From Scedosporium boydii (lineage: Eukaryota > Ascomycota > Sordariomycetes > Microascales > Microascaceae): a DNA stretch of 64,000 bases. The DNA lies in NCBI GenBank assembly GCA_002221725.1, contig NJFT01000173.1, positions 25,144 to 89,143 on the forward strand, read 5' to 3'. The position numbers were made by a program, and so were the translations under genes. The notes below the pieces were generated by a model. That model was given only the letters and a program-made list of their open reading frames with translations, had not been told where the DNA came from and ran no database searches. Shown here in pieces: positions 45,837-57,002 of this stretch (position 1 is its first letter; each line of letters opens with the position of its first letter).

Positions 45837-47919
45837 CTACACACGACTTTCAAGATCTGTTGCCGCTCGTTCGAGAAAGTTATTGAACAGAGATACTTTT
45901 CGCATCAAACCGCCCCCGTCTCCAGTTCTACAGACTTGGTCCGCAATATGAGGTAGTGATAACTCTAGAGAAGTTAGACCTGCCTTTTGTAACTGCTGCG
46001 AATTGAGAGCGGCAGGTTCTCTTCTGCCTTTCTCCACAGACAGTCGCACGGCGTGGAAGTCCGAAGACATGTCTAATCGATTCTGCAGAACAAATTCGTC
46101 AGTGCAAATTCCAATTTTAGCTTTTTGTCGTTCGAGAGGACCACTTACGGCTAGGAGTTTTCGATTTGCTTCATGTGCCTCTCTTTCGACATCCATTTGG
46201 ATTTGAATCTCTTCCTGCTCTTTACGACGCTCTAGTATGCTATCGCGAAGCTTGTTCCGTGTCGCTTCGGCATCTTTAACTCGCTGTCTTAACGAGTAAA
46301 GGTTGTCCAACATAATAGTCTACTCTTCGGGTTAGAGTCGAGCTGAACTGACTGGCAACGGAAAAACAAGAAAGAAAGAGAAAAAAGAAAGCGAAAGGGC
46401 TGGAAGGGAAAAGAGAAAGGGGGGGGGGGGGGTATTAGGAGCCTTACTTGGGTAAGAAACTTGGTATGCAGCTCTTCGGCGAATGCCTCAAGCGCTCTCG
46501 CCTTCACGCGAAGGTCTTTGCGCGTAGACGCGCTATCCTCTCTCTGAATAGCATCGCTGAGCTGCTCAATGCAGGCGCCGATCACTTCTTCACAGGATTG
46601 GGCGAGAACGTCAATAACATTCACGCCCTTCTGATTGACAAATGGGATGTCCATGGCAAGAATGTCCAGATCAGTATCTTCTCCTCGAGCCAACTTTCGT
46701 GGCCGTGCGAAACGCTGCACAGTGATGGGAACAATAGCTGCATCATCGATGGCACCTATCTCATCCGCCGAGGTTTCATCATTCTGTGACGGCTCGGGCT
46801 TCCGCAGTTTCCGTTTCCGTGTCGGCTTGCTTTTATTTATAGGCTGTTTTTGTTTCGCAGGACTAAGTTGAGGTCTCTTTCTGCGCTTCAGTGGCCGCTG
46901 TACCTCGACCAAGGATTTAGACTTGGCTGCGGTGAGAGAATCTTGTCCCGAACCAGCTCCAGAATCGTGGTCTTCCACGATGGAGTCCAGCAGAGGAGAG
47001 CTCTTCCGAGCGACACTGTCTCTAGGTCGCTTCCTAAGTAGAACTCTTGCGGCCTCCGCATCGCCCACCTCCTGGGCGATTTCGCCCTCTCCGATGAAGC
47101 TCCGACTAGCCTGGGGTGACAGCTCATCAATATTGTCAATGAGAGAAGAGTTCGAAGATCGAGCTTGACGGGGGCTATTATGCACCGAGGGCCGTGGCTG
47201 GTTTCGCGCTCGCTGGGCTGACTTTCGCGTGAGTGGAGATGAACTCATGTTTTCATGCGCCTCGGAACCCATTGACCGAAGCATGCTTTGTAGTCTCCGG
47301 GATGAAGTTCGGATGTCTTCATCACGAACACTTCGTCGATGGCCACTACCAGGTGCGTGGATAGGACTCTCTTCCACAACATCAGACGTAGCTAGTGAGC
47401 GTCGGGTAGTAAACGACCGACCGGATGGAGCGGGCGGAAGTAGGGCGAGAACATCATCCTCCCCCTCACTAACTCGAGGGCCATCTTCATCACCCTCACC
47501 GGGGGCTAACGGATCAGGATTTTCTTCAACCTTCCTGGCAGAGCTGCGGACTCTACTTGAAGCTCCCGAGGGCTGTCTAGTCGGAGTTAGTTGGGCTTTT
47601 TCCGATGCGCGAGGGGTCGCACGAGGAGTTGTATGAGTTGAAGAAGCCGCTTTGCCCGGAGACACTTCCACGTGGCTGCTATCTTCCGGTTCAGGGAGTT
47701 GGAAGCCAAAGAATATATCTTCGACTTGATGGCGGCTGAAAGACGAACTGTTAGAACTGGCACTTATTCCCAGGCTTAGGACGGCCTACTACTTACACTG
47801 CACCGCGAAGGCGCTGCCGCATGCGATCCTCACGAGCTAAGAGTATATACAGTTAATACAATATAATGAGACATGAGCCGGAACCAAAATGGGTAACTGA
47901 AATGCTACTCACTGGCCAT
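45837..47919 (-). CDS. Probable inner kinetochore protein CENP-U/Ame1 (Mis17), five exons
   Basis: Exons 47919-47913, 47836-47797, 47735-46448, 46319-46149 and 46082-45837 give 583 aa. The start MATREDRMRQRLRGAVRHQV is built from a 7-nt and a 40-nt exon and resembles the short basic opening of fungal Ame1 proteins, which in yeast binds the Mis12 complex. A long disordered Ser/Arg-rich region follows, with basic runs (RPLKRRKRPQLSPAKQKQ). The conserved C-terminal core is TVQRFARPRKL, ILAMDIPFVNQKGVNVIDVL and then a coiled coil (KDLRVKARALEAFAEELHTK, LYSLRQRVKDAEATRNKLRD). The CENP-U/Ame1 assignment is from remembered resemblance and coiled-coil layout; another COMA/CCAN subunit or a different AT-hook-like protein is possible. 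A 12-base G run lies in intron 3. Confidence 0.55.
46421..46433 (+). repeat. Poly-G homopolymer inside an intron
   Basis: About a dozen consecutive G residues on the plus strand within intron 3 of the CENP-U-like gene (poly-C in the transcript), next to the donor side. Homopolymers of this kind are prone to length error in assembly. Confidence 0.7.
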
Positions 47920-48621
47920 TTTTGCGTCGACTGAAGGTGCTGGCCAGAGCACCCTGAGTACCTTGAATGAGGTTGAAGAGTCGTTCACATCAGCCCTACA
48001 GGCCCCGCCATGTGATGCTCGAGACGCGCCAAGTACAACCAAGTCGCGTTTCAATGAGCTGTGGCCGAGTCCAGAACTTTATTCGTCGATGCGGTCATGA
48101 GTTGTGTCTGATACTGTATATTACACTGTATTAGCTCATAAGGCTGACTAACCGAAGCTCATTTCAGCAGCTGAGTTCGAGTTGAGCCAATGCGAAGTCA
48201 CCAAGCCACGAAGTCACGTCCTTCCATTGTCGTAATTCTACCCAGGCTGCCACCAAAGGAATGGAGTTCGGCCAAAGCTTCATCATTCTTAGGCCACTCT
48301 CTCCATCATTCGTCATCTAGACGAATATTCAACTTCCGACCCAGCTCATTTTGCGTCGCCAATTTCTTGCGCTGTTGTGTTGAAGCACTGTCGCCTCCGG
48401 ATGGCGAGTGCTCCATGACTCTATCACGACAGTTTCAGGAGAACGCCATCTAATCTTCCCAGGCCCTTTCCAGCTTCCCAACTCACGCGCCCAGTCTCAT
48501 TCGCCTACCATACGGCTCCTGGCTTGGCCGCCCTTTCGATCGTGCCGGCCTCAGCTCCGCCCATCCTTCCCGAACTCTATACCGCGCGTCTATTTCAGGT
48601 GTCTAGTTTGAATTCGCCATC
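47920..48621. promoter_or_regulatory. Divergent promoter region between CENP-U-like gene and erd2
   Basis: About 700 bases between divergent start codons. No individual regulatory sites were assigned. Confidence 0.45.
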
Positions 48622-49878
48622 ATGTCGTCAGGTGCCTTCAATGTGTGTCCGTCTTAATTGCCATTGTGGTTTTAGTTTCTCCAGCTAACAGGATGTATTA
48701 GGTCTTCCGCGTTGCGGGGGATATCTTTCACATATCCTCGAAAGGAATCCTCATGTATGCGATACATCGCAATCGCAGTGCTGAAGGTATGTCCACCACC
48801 TGAAACAAGTTTCTAGGCCTTTCAGGATTGTGTTTTTACTGATCACCCATGTCCCGCGCCGTCTCACCAGGAGTGTCGATGATTACACAGATTCTCTACG
48901 CGATCGTTTTCTGTACTCGATACCTCGATATCTTTACCGAGCCGTCGCCGTATAATCTTTTCTTCAAAATCTTCTACATCACTTCTTCGCTTTACATCAT
49001 TGCTATCATGCAATGGGTCTTCCCCAGGACTAGAGAGCGCGAAATATCATGGAAGATTGGGGCAGCCATTCTCGGCGGCTCATTCATCGTCTCACCTTTT
49101 GCCATGCTTATATTTGAGAGCTATTGGAGCTTCTCCCAATGGCTCTGGGATTTCTCTGTAATCCTCGAATCGGTCTGCGTTCTCCCTCAGCTTCTTCTCT
49201 TGCGCCAAACCACGGTGCCGACGGTCATAAATTCGTTCTATCTACTTGCCCTTGGCACTTATCGTTTCCTCTACGTCTTGAACTGGATCTATCGGGGGGT
49301 TGATCCCTCCAGCAGACCACCCAACGCCGTTTCGGTCATCTTTGGCGTCATCCAGACCGCTCTGTTCATTGACTTCTTCTGGGTTCGATAGCCCCATCTT
49401 CCCTCCCTTTTATGTTTGACTGTTACTAACGTCACTTTTCCAACAGTGCTACTACACGCGCCCCCGTGTCAGACTACGAAACGGTGGCATTGTCGATGCC
49501 CAAGACTATCAACGGGGTTGGCTTATCGGACGGATCATCGGTCCAAATGTACACGTGGAGCATGATGATGATGAGGAGTCCAGCCCGGCGACTGGCGGTC
49601 GCAACCAACCTCGGAGCTCGGCTCGCCCGAAGTGGGGATCTCGCGGGATTTCTGTCTCCGCTGATGATGGTATTCACGAGACGGAGAGGCTGACTAGTCA
49701 CCAAAACGACGTGGACTTCGATGATGCAGTTGACCCCGACGCCAGGATGCACGATCCAGATGACCTCGCCAAAGCCCTTGACGACGATGACGAGGACTCG
49801 GCACTCCCTTCTGTGCATACGACTGGTAACGGTGAGCCAAGCGGCGTGACGAATGGCGAGGAATGGCGGGATAATTGA
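48622..49878 (+). CDS. erd2: ER lumen protein-retaining receptor Erd2 (HDEL receptor), four exons
   Basis: A seven-helix Golgi receptor that returns HDEL-tagged proteins to the ER. Exons 48622-48642, 48702-48786, 48871-49382 and 49447-49878 give 349 aa. The N terminus MSSGAFNVFRVAGDIFHISS precedes the conserved TRYLDIF (cargo site), then WKIGAAILGG, LESVCVLPQLLLLR and YRFLYVLNWIYRG, each part of a membrane helix. The last helix reads ALFIDFFWCYYTRPRVRLR. The final intron uses a GTTCGA donor. Typical Erd2 is about 212-220 aa; the extra 110-130 residues form an acidic, Asp-rich, probably disordered cytosolic tail (VHVEHDDDEESSPATGG onward). Core identity is secure; the tail is part of the same open exon. 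Confidence 0.93.
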
Positions 49879-50314
49879 CGCAGCAGTTCTTATCCAAGTT
49901 ATTCTCAGGGAGCGTTGGGAGTTTGCGACGAGTACAAGTAGGGGTGAGCGGTCAATATAGGAAATTACGGGATTTACAATGTATTTCATAAAATTGGTCG
50001 TATCGTTAAGGAGTTATTACCATTTTAATAAGTCTTGAACTGGAACAGTCCGTTGTAATAACAAGTGCTCTGAGTTCGAAAGAATGGCGGGATGAGTGTG
50101 ATGGTTCAAATGAAGGGGAATGTTGTATTACATAATCGGGCGCTCACCAAAATCGTTTTGACCTCATCACACTGAATCTCATCTAGGCGTGCCTGCCTCT
50201 CTGGCGTTCTCAGACCCAATAATATATCATCTCTGCCCAATCGATACGTTGTTTTCATTTCAATTCCTCTCTTCTCGACTTTAGCTTTTCCCGATCAGTT
50301 CTACCATTTCCAAG
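49879..50314. other. Intergenic region upstream of Y14 gene
   Basis: About 435 bases holding the erd2 3' end and the promoter and CT-rich leader of the Y14 gene. No gene is seen. Confidence 0.4.
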
Positions 50315-50906
50315 ATGTCGGACACAGAAATGGATGTCGATTCCGGCCCCACGCCCAGTGGGGTGCGGGACGACGACCTGCAGACTCAAGCGGGCGCAAA
50401 GGCGGTGCGCAGCGTGGAGGGCTGGATTCTCATCGTGACGAACGTTCACGAGGAGGCGGATGAAGAAGCGGTGCAGGATCGATTTGGCGAGTATGGAGAG
50501 ATTAAGAACTTGCACCTGAATCTTGACCGGAGAAGCGGTTACGTCAAGGTTTGTGCCACCTGCCCGTTTGCTGGAACCACCCCACCCCCCGTCTTTTATG
50601 GGGGGATGAGACAAACTCCGAAGAAGACTCGATTGGGAACGTTGTCGGCATGATTAGAGAGAAGAAAAATGCTGATTTGGACCGTAGGGATACGCGCTCC
50701 TGGAGTATGCTACGCTCCAGGAAGCAAGGGCCGCCATAAACGGCGCCAACAACACCAAATTCCTAGACCAAACGATCAACGTGGACTTTGCTTTCGTCCG
50801 GCCACCGCCGGGCAAAGGAGGCCGCGGAGCTCGTGGAGGGCGGCGCGGGGGCAGGAGCAGGAGCAGAACCCCGGAAGGGGCTTCTCGGGATGCTGATGGC
50901 CAGTGA
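50315..50906 (+). CDS. Exon junction complex RNA-binding protein Y14 (RBM8A)
   Basis: Exons 50315-50548 and 50688-50906 give 150 aa, close to animal Y14 (about 170). An acidic N terminus leads to [20 protein letters not shown], the start of the single RRM, with RNP-like [20 protein letters not shown] (RNP1 position) and [19 protein letters not shown] following. The C-terminal RS/RG tail ([18 protein letters not shown]) matches the family. Y14 pairs with Mago and marks spliced mRNA. The 139-nt intron splits the RNP1 segment between K and GYALL, and both ends are canonical. Identity is strong because [15 protein letters not shown] is characteristic of Y14. Confidence 0.92.
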
Positions 50907-51740
50907 TGCTGGGAACGAAAGAAAATGTTTAAAAAAAGAGGACTGCTAGTTTTTATCCATGCGGTGGATTCATGTCCTGTTCTTCCATTTTCCTGTCTCG
51001 GGGCCACCATCTAGCCAAGAATGCCTCCCGCGTCCTTGTATGTGTCTCCGGGCTAGGATAACTATCAAGGGGTGAGATGACCGGGGTGCTGGAGTATTTA
51101 ACCCCATGGCCAATACTCACGTCGAAGCAGCCGGATCCCGGTATATTCGGGTCCGTTGTGAGCTTCGGCGGCAATAACTCTATACACTCAGGTATGTTCT
51201 CCTCTTCTAGGGTTCATGTTGGGTGCATCTTAAGCTAAGACTTCAAAGAAAGATAAAAACCAACACTATATCAAATAACAAGTGAATCAGACATGATACG
51301 TGTCACTGAACGACAATTCGCAAGTTATCATTCATTGGTAGTTTGTTATCAAGGACCAATGTGTGAGATGTGACATGACTTCCATGGCTCCCCTCCTATA
51401 CAGGTTTGGAGAACATGCGAGATGTAGATTCGTTTCCAGAAGAACATGAGAGCAAGAAATAAAATCCCAGCTGTATTTTTGAAGTCTTGCTCGAAACTCT
51501 TCTATTTTATGCCCGTTCCATTTCCTGATCTCTAAAACCCATTCGACTTCCAAGAGAATCCGATATCCCAGGAAGCTCCAAAGAAAAAGATAAGATCCAA
51601 ATACAATACACAAACAACCAGGTATAACGTTTTTGTCTTATGCATCCGTGTATCCTTCCTCGAAAATGACAAACCAATCAATTTTTTTTTGTTCTTTTTT
51701 GTTCTTTTTACCCTGCAAAAACAGTCGTCGGATATGGCGT
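50907..51740. other. Convergent 3' intergenic region between Y14 and PhoD-like genes
   Basis: About 830 bases. No gene is seen. A T-rich run occurs near 51681-51705. Confidence 0.4.
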
Positions 51741-54700
51741 CTACCTGCCGCCCATCCTTATATCGCCCTGACTATCATAGCGATCAACACTGGAGACGGT
51801 ATCATACCCATAACTGCCATTCGGGGGAGTCCTCTTATGGAGCGACTGTGTGTGCGTCAACGATGGCGATTGTTGCTCCATAGTCACTTGCTCGACTACT
51901 TCAGGAGCAGGTTTCTTGCCCCTAAGACTCAAGAATCTCTTGAACCCGGTGGGCTGTTCAGACGCCAACACAGCGTTATGCCTCTTCTCGTCCTCCTCAT
52001 CATGGAAGAGCCGCGGCACAAGAATGCGATACGGCACGGTAATACCCGCAGGGTCTTTGGGATTGACCTCGACGTTGAGGCTGATATCGAGCCCGCCCTC
52101 AAGGTCGACGGCAAGGTCGTCTGCGTGTTTGCGCTGCTTTGTCGACAGGCCCGTAGGCGTGCGGTGGAACGGCTTAGGAACGAAGTCATCGGCACTGCTG
52201 TCAGGCGGGAGTGGTTGAGCGGGCCGCACAGGTCGCGCAGTGAAAGCCGCTTCGTCGCCTTGCTCATACTCTGGTTCGCCGCCCCCACGGAGCCTGCTCG
52301 TCCAACCTGGGCCGGCCTCTGGCGCGGGCCGTGGATCGTAGGCATCACCGTAGGGCTCGTAGTCGCCGGCCCTGTCGTCAGATTCGCGAACATGATGGCT
52401 ACTGCCATGATACGGGCCCTGGGGTTTGCTCAGGCCCACCAATTTTCTCGCGCTAAACTCTGCTCTGTTCACCGATAGGGATCGGACTAGCTTCCCTGGC
52501 GAAGGGGCTGGCCGACCGGTGTCAACCGACTTACGCCGAGAGAAGGAGCGGAAGAGCCCGCCCGAGCCAGAGATCGGAGGTCGTGAATCGTGGGGTCCCT
52601 CGGCTCTACGTATCGAGTTATTGCGCCTAGAGAGGCGCCGGAAGATCCCACCACTACCGCTGCTGGGGGGAGGCGTGATGCTTCTCTCCCGCACCGAAAG
52701 GGCGACTGATGGCGGCGGGGTATTACCTGGTGCCCATACTCTAATTGAGCACCAATTGCGATGTGGAAGAAGGCGCTTATTATTGCGTGGCTTCCCTTCA
52801 ACTCCAGTGGGAAACATCGGGATCATGTCTTCTTCGGTGTGCTTGTCAAAGTGATGTACTTTGTTTCTCTTGTTGACCATGTCGACGATCAGATTCGAAG
52901 GTGGACTGTTTGCTATCGGCGATGAGATAATGTTGGGCATGTAGCGGTAGTCCTCATGCTTGGGAAGCCGGAATCTTGGGTGTGAATAAAACTGCCCGAC
53001 CGCCGCTAGATTGACGTCGCCGCTGATTAGGATATTTAGTAGACGCTCACTTAATAGAAGAACGTCGACGAGCTCCACTTACCTGAGAATCGTGACGCGC
53101 GTTGACTTGATTGCGGCTAGGTCCTGCAACTGCTCGATAATGTCTCTTCGTTCAAGCTTGTGATTTTTAGCAGTCCAGTGGTCATTTAGGTCATCTAGAA
53201 CCTCACTGCCTGCATCCAGCTGGTTAAGCTTCGATCCAAGCACACCCGTCTTGCCCATAGCCTTGACTGGGCGCATCAAACGCGAGGTCAAGCTAAAAAC
53301 GCAAGAAAGATATGATTAGTACCCATCGTTGGCGATGTTCGGAATGAAGGGTATACATCACGGACTCACATGTTTTCAAGCCAGTCAAGCCTTGGGTAAG
53401 CGAGGGGAATGGGTAGGACGACGAGCAGGTGTTTGGTGAAGCCGCCTTTAACATGCGTGAAGCAGCGATCCATGGTGTATTCCAATGTTTCCTTTGTAAT
53501 CACGTCAAGCTCTGTCCGTTCTGTCCGACAGTCGACGGCGAGCAGGGAGATCTCAGAACCGAGCTCCATAACCAGACTGCGGCTCAATTCCTTGATGTAC
53601 GGGCCGGGAGCAGTCCCCAAGATCCAAGAGGGTTCTGAGGCATCCGTCTCGTCCATGACACTCTGGTGCTGGAACAGCATGTAGTATTTGAATGCTACGG
53701 CTCCGAGGCCGGCGAAGACCGGACAATTCATCGCACGACGAGGGTAGGAGCCGTAACCGTCGAAGATTTCATGATCATCAAACATGTTGACCATGGGGAT
53801 CTGAGAGTTAGCGAGCGCAAACAGGCCTTGGGAAAACCACTTGCAGTATTGACCGAGATAGAACTCTTCCAGTTCATTTTGAAGCTCGGGCAAGAACGGG
53901 GCGCTATACTTTTGTAGCGGATTTCCCATCTCGTACCATTGCCGGAATCCCCTACAGTTGTCGATGACCGAGTCGTTATAGATCTGGCCGCCTCCTCCAA
54001 TCATGACGTGGAAAGGTCGTGCCTGGTGAGTATTGAGCACATCGCGCCATAGAGGATCAGGGCCACTGAAATCATCCGTCATTTCAACATTGAGACCAAA
54101 CCCGTTGCAGCTGTGGAACATGATATTCATAGGCTGGCCCTTTGCGGGCACCCAGAATGCCATGGCTGGCCCGCGATTGATGCGATAAGCCACTCGCTGC
54201 TGTTGTTCCGCGAGTTCGACTTCAACGTTAAAACGCCAGAAGGTATGGCCTCTCTCGGCGTGTAAGCGGAAGCCTCGAACATCCTTGTACTTTGCAACTT
54301 TCTCGCCATCAACTTTAATGCGCTTGTGACGGCTGGCGTAGGAGCCGGGAAGGTCAGTTACCCCCTTTGGAAGGGGAACATCCGGTGGGCTTCTCGTAGC
54401 TTCATAGAGCCCTTCCTCGGTCTCATTGAAAGATAGGTCTTTGGCTTCCTCGAGGTGCTCTACAGGGCGTACATAGAGAGTCTCTCCGCGGCGTCCCAGC
54501 TTGGGGTGGCCGGCAATCGGGTCAACGTACTCTGGTGAGAGGTCGCCGTTTACTTGTACTGGAGGAGGTGGCAACAGTTCAATGGGTTGAAGGAACAACC
54601 TCAAGGTCGGAGTAATATCGTATGACGAATCCGAATCTCGAGTCACGATCATGATGGTGCCTCTCCAAATCTCCCGTTCCACGATGGTGGGATTTCGAGC

Positions 54701-57002
54701 TGATTTTGCTACTAGCTCACGGCGAATACCGCAGTATCGAAGCAAAGGCCCGCATTGAAGGTATAACTGGGGCTTGAATCTGGTGGGACCTGAGACAAGG
54801 TTTAGGCTTAGCAAATTAAAATAACTCGAGAGGAGGTCTCGTCGCGAAGACCCGTGGTTTGTTAGGAAAGTTTGGGAAAGGGGGGGATGTGTTACCATTG
54901 GTCTCTGCATATTCGCCATCAAATGCCTCTGCCTTCCGTGGACGAGCCGAAATGCCTCTCTTGCTTCCCTCGGATTCCCACCAAGTCTTATCTTTACCAA
55001 CGCCCTGGGGCAGGTCCTCGGCGAGATGGAGAAGTGTGCCACTGAGGGACCCGACAGTAGCTTGCTTCCACTCATCGAGGAAATTGGGAGGCAAATACAG
55101 CCCATCTCCAGGGGTATACTCCGCCCGGCGGAGATCCGTGCCAGTTGCACGAGAGTCACCGTCGCTTAGGTAGCCCCTAGAGATACTGGGATCATCTACA
55201 AAAGTGACGGTTGTTTGGGTCGTCCTCGGGATGGGCTCCGTATCATGCCGCCGAATACCCGGTTGCGGGTGCGGTTGTGGTTGTTGAGGTTGCGGCTGAT
55301 GTTGCGGTTGTGGTTGCGGTTGCAATTGCGAATGCAGCTGCGGCTGGGTTGGGGGCTCAGTATAGGCCCTTGTTGGGGGGGCTATTTGCCTAGACACGGC
55401 GAAGCTGGGATATGAATCAATGTCTCGCGTCTGCTGCGGTGTATGCACCACTTCCTGACTGTGGCCTTGGAAATACCCATTCTCCGGTGCTGCAGTCACA
55501 GTCACGTGGGTCGGGGACTGAGCATAGCTCTGGGGTAGTGCGTTCTGGGCTTCTACGCGAAGGCGATACCACCGGTCGCCAGGAGGGTCTTTCTTTAGTT
55601 TGTTACTGCCACTCCGAGTGAGAGAGAAGCCTCCATTCGAGGGCGGAGGAGCGGTAGATGGCGTGACCGGTGAGTCGTGGGGTAGGCCGTTGGGAGGCTT
55701 GAGATCTCGCTGAGCGGCACGCTCCCGGAAGCTCAAATTGCGCTTCGGCGTGCCCATATTGCCAGTCTCGAGTACTTGTGGCACAGGGGCCGGTGCTGCT
55801 GCGGGGCTGGCCGCATCAACCACCGGCGGAGCAGGTTCCATCGAGACGGGAACTGGAACTGATCGGTCAGAGTCGGGGCCTTGATGAGGCCGAGCATCGC
55901 CCGGCGGATTTTGCGTAAGAGGACCCCTATGAATGGCGACGGGTGGCTCTACTGAGCGAGGTGTCTTATGCTGTGTCGGCCTTGCCGCAGGCTTCTCCCG
56001 TGGGCTGCCGCTGACAGGGGGAGCTCTTTCTCGGAATCGCACCTGTTGTTGTGGGGTGGATGGTGATTGCTTGGTGACCTCGGCAGCGCGTCGGGCTCTC
56101 TCGCGCGCGCGTTGCTCGGCAGCTTCGACTTTGGCTCGCTTTTCTTCTTTCGAGATACTGTCTAGGGTCAGCTCAAGTCTCTGGAGCGGTGATCGGTCGT
56201 TTGCGAACTTTCTACGACGGTCGGGCTGCGAGGTCGCGGATGCCCTCCTCGGGTGGCTCGAGGCATCCAGAGGGAAGCTTCGTCCGGTGGTCACTTCTTT
56301 GACGCTCCCTTTCCTTACGTGCTGCATGGGTACCTCGCCGGCGACGCGAGTCAGGGGGCTATCCATGGTCCGTGGGCTGTCCATGGGAAGGTGGTCGGGT
56401 TGGCTAGAGCGAGGGGTCCTAGGATAGTATCCCTCCCGACTTTCCATATTAGCAACTAGGGGGGACACAGGCAACACGGGCGACGCAGACTCTCTCGCCG
56501 CTTTCGAGGCGGCAGCAACCATTGCCGCGGCTGCAGCGTATGGATCCGGAGTGCCGCCGTTGCTGTAGGGATGGCGATAGCTCAAGGGAGGAGCTCTGGG
56601 GACGTCGGGTGCTGCGGGCGGAGTGGGAGAGGCCAGATCCGGGGGTTCGATGTCTTCACGAGTCCGGGTCCTACGATGGCTGCGCTTGTCGGCGATATCA
56701 GGCGGGTAGTCGGGGGTGTTGCGGTAGGGATAGGACGGGGGTCGGGGAGCTAGGCCTTGGCCAAGGAAGCTCGAGGCAGTTGGCGAGGCAAAGGGGCTGA
56801 AGGTGGATTCGGTGGGAGCCTCGGTGTTTGTGGTGTTTGTAGTTTGGACGGAGAAACGTTGCGGCCGTTGAGGCGGCTTGTCATCGGCTGGGGTTTGGTC
56901 CATAGGGCTGCCGTAGTCGTCCGAGTGTCGGTTTGGCCTCGAGGGAGGCATGGTGGCGGCAGCGGGGGCGGGAAGCTTGCCCCAATAAGGAGCTGTTGAC
57001 AT
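51741..57002 (-). CDS. Very long PhoD-type phosphatase-like protein, four exons
   Basis: Exons 57002-54896, 54789-53370, 53292-53083 and 53022-51741 give 1,672 aa. Residues 1-700 are Pro-, Ser- and Gln-rich and disordered, with a PQ/HQ tandem tract. From about 700 the PhoD-like domain begins (GPTRFKPQLYLQCGPLLRYC), with RIKVDGEKVAKYKDVRGFRL, MAFWVPAKGQPMNIMFHSCN, MVNMFDDHEIFDGYGSYPRR and LLAVDCRTERT. The metal site usually reads GGGDQIYND in such proteins as I know them; here residue 970 is Gly (GGGGQIYND). A domain end at about 1,250 is followed by a Ser/Arg/Pro-rich tail ending GDIRMGGR. PhoD-like fungal proteins are poorly characterised. Frame is continuous through all joins. Confidence 0.85.
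55263..55352 (-). repeat. Pro-Gln/His-Gln coding tandem repeat
   Basis: GGTTGCGG/GGTTGTGG-type units on the plus strand encode an alternating Gln-Pro/Gln-His tract in the disordered part of the PhoD-like protein. Such tracts vary in length between strains. Confidence 0.75.

Noticed and set aside
38140..47919. Kinetochore genes as a co-transcribed unit
   Set aside because: The genes are interrupted by plus-strand rps11 and the CX9C gene, so they cannot share a transcript.
51633..52478. 281-codon plus-strand frame
   Set aside because: Antisense to the last exon of the PhoD-like gene, which has continuous frame and family context.
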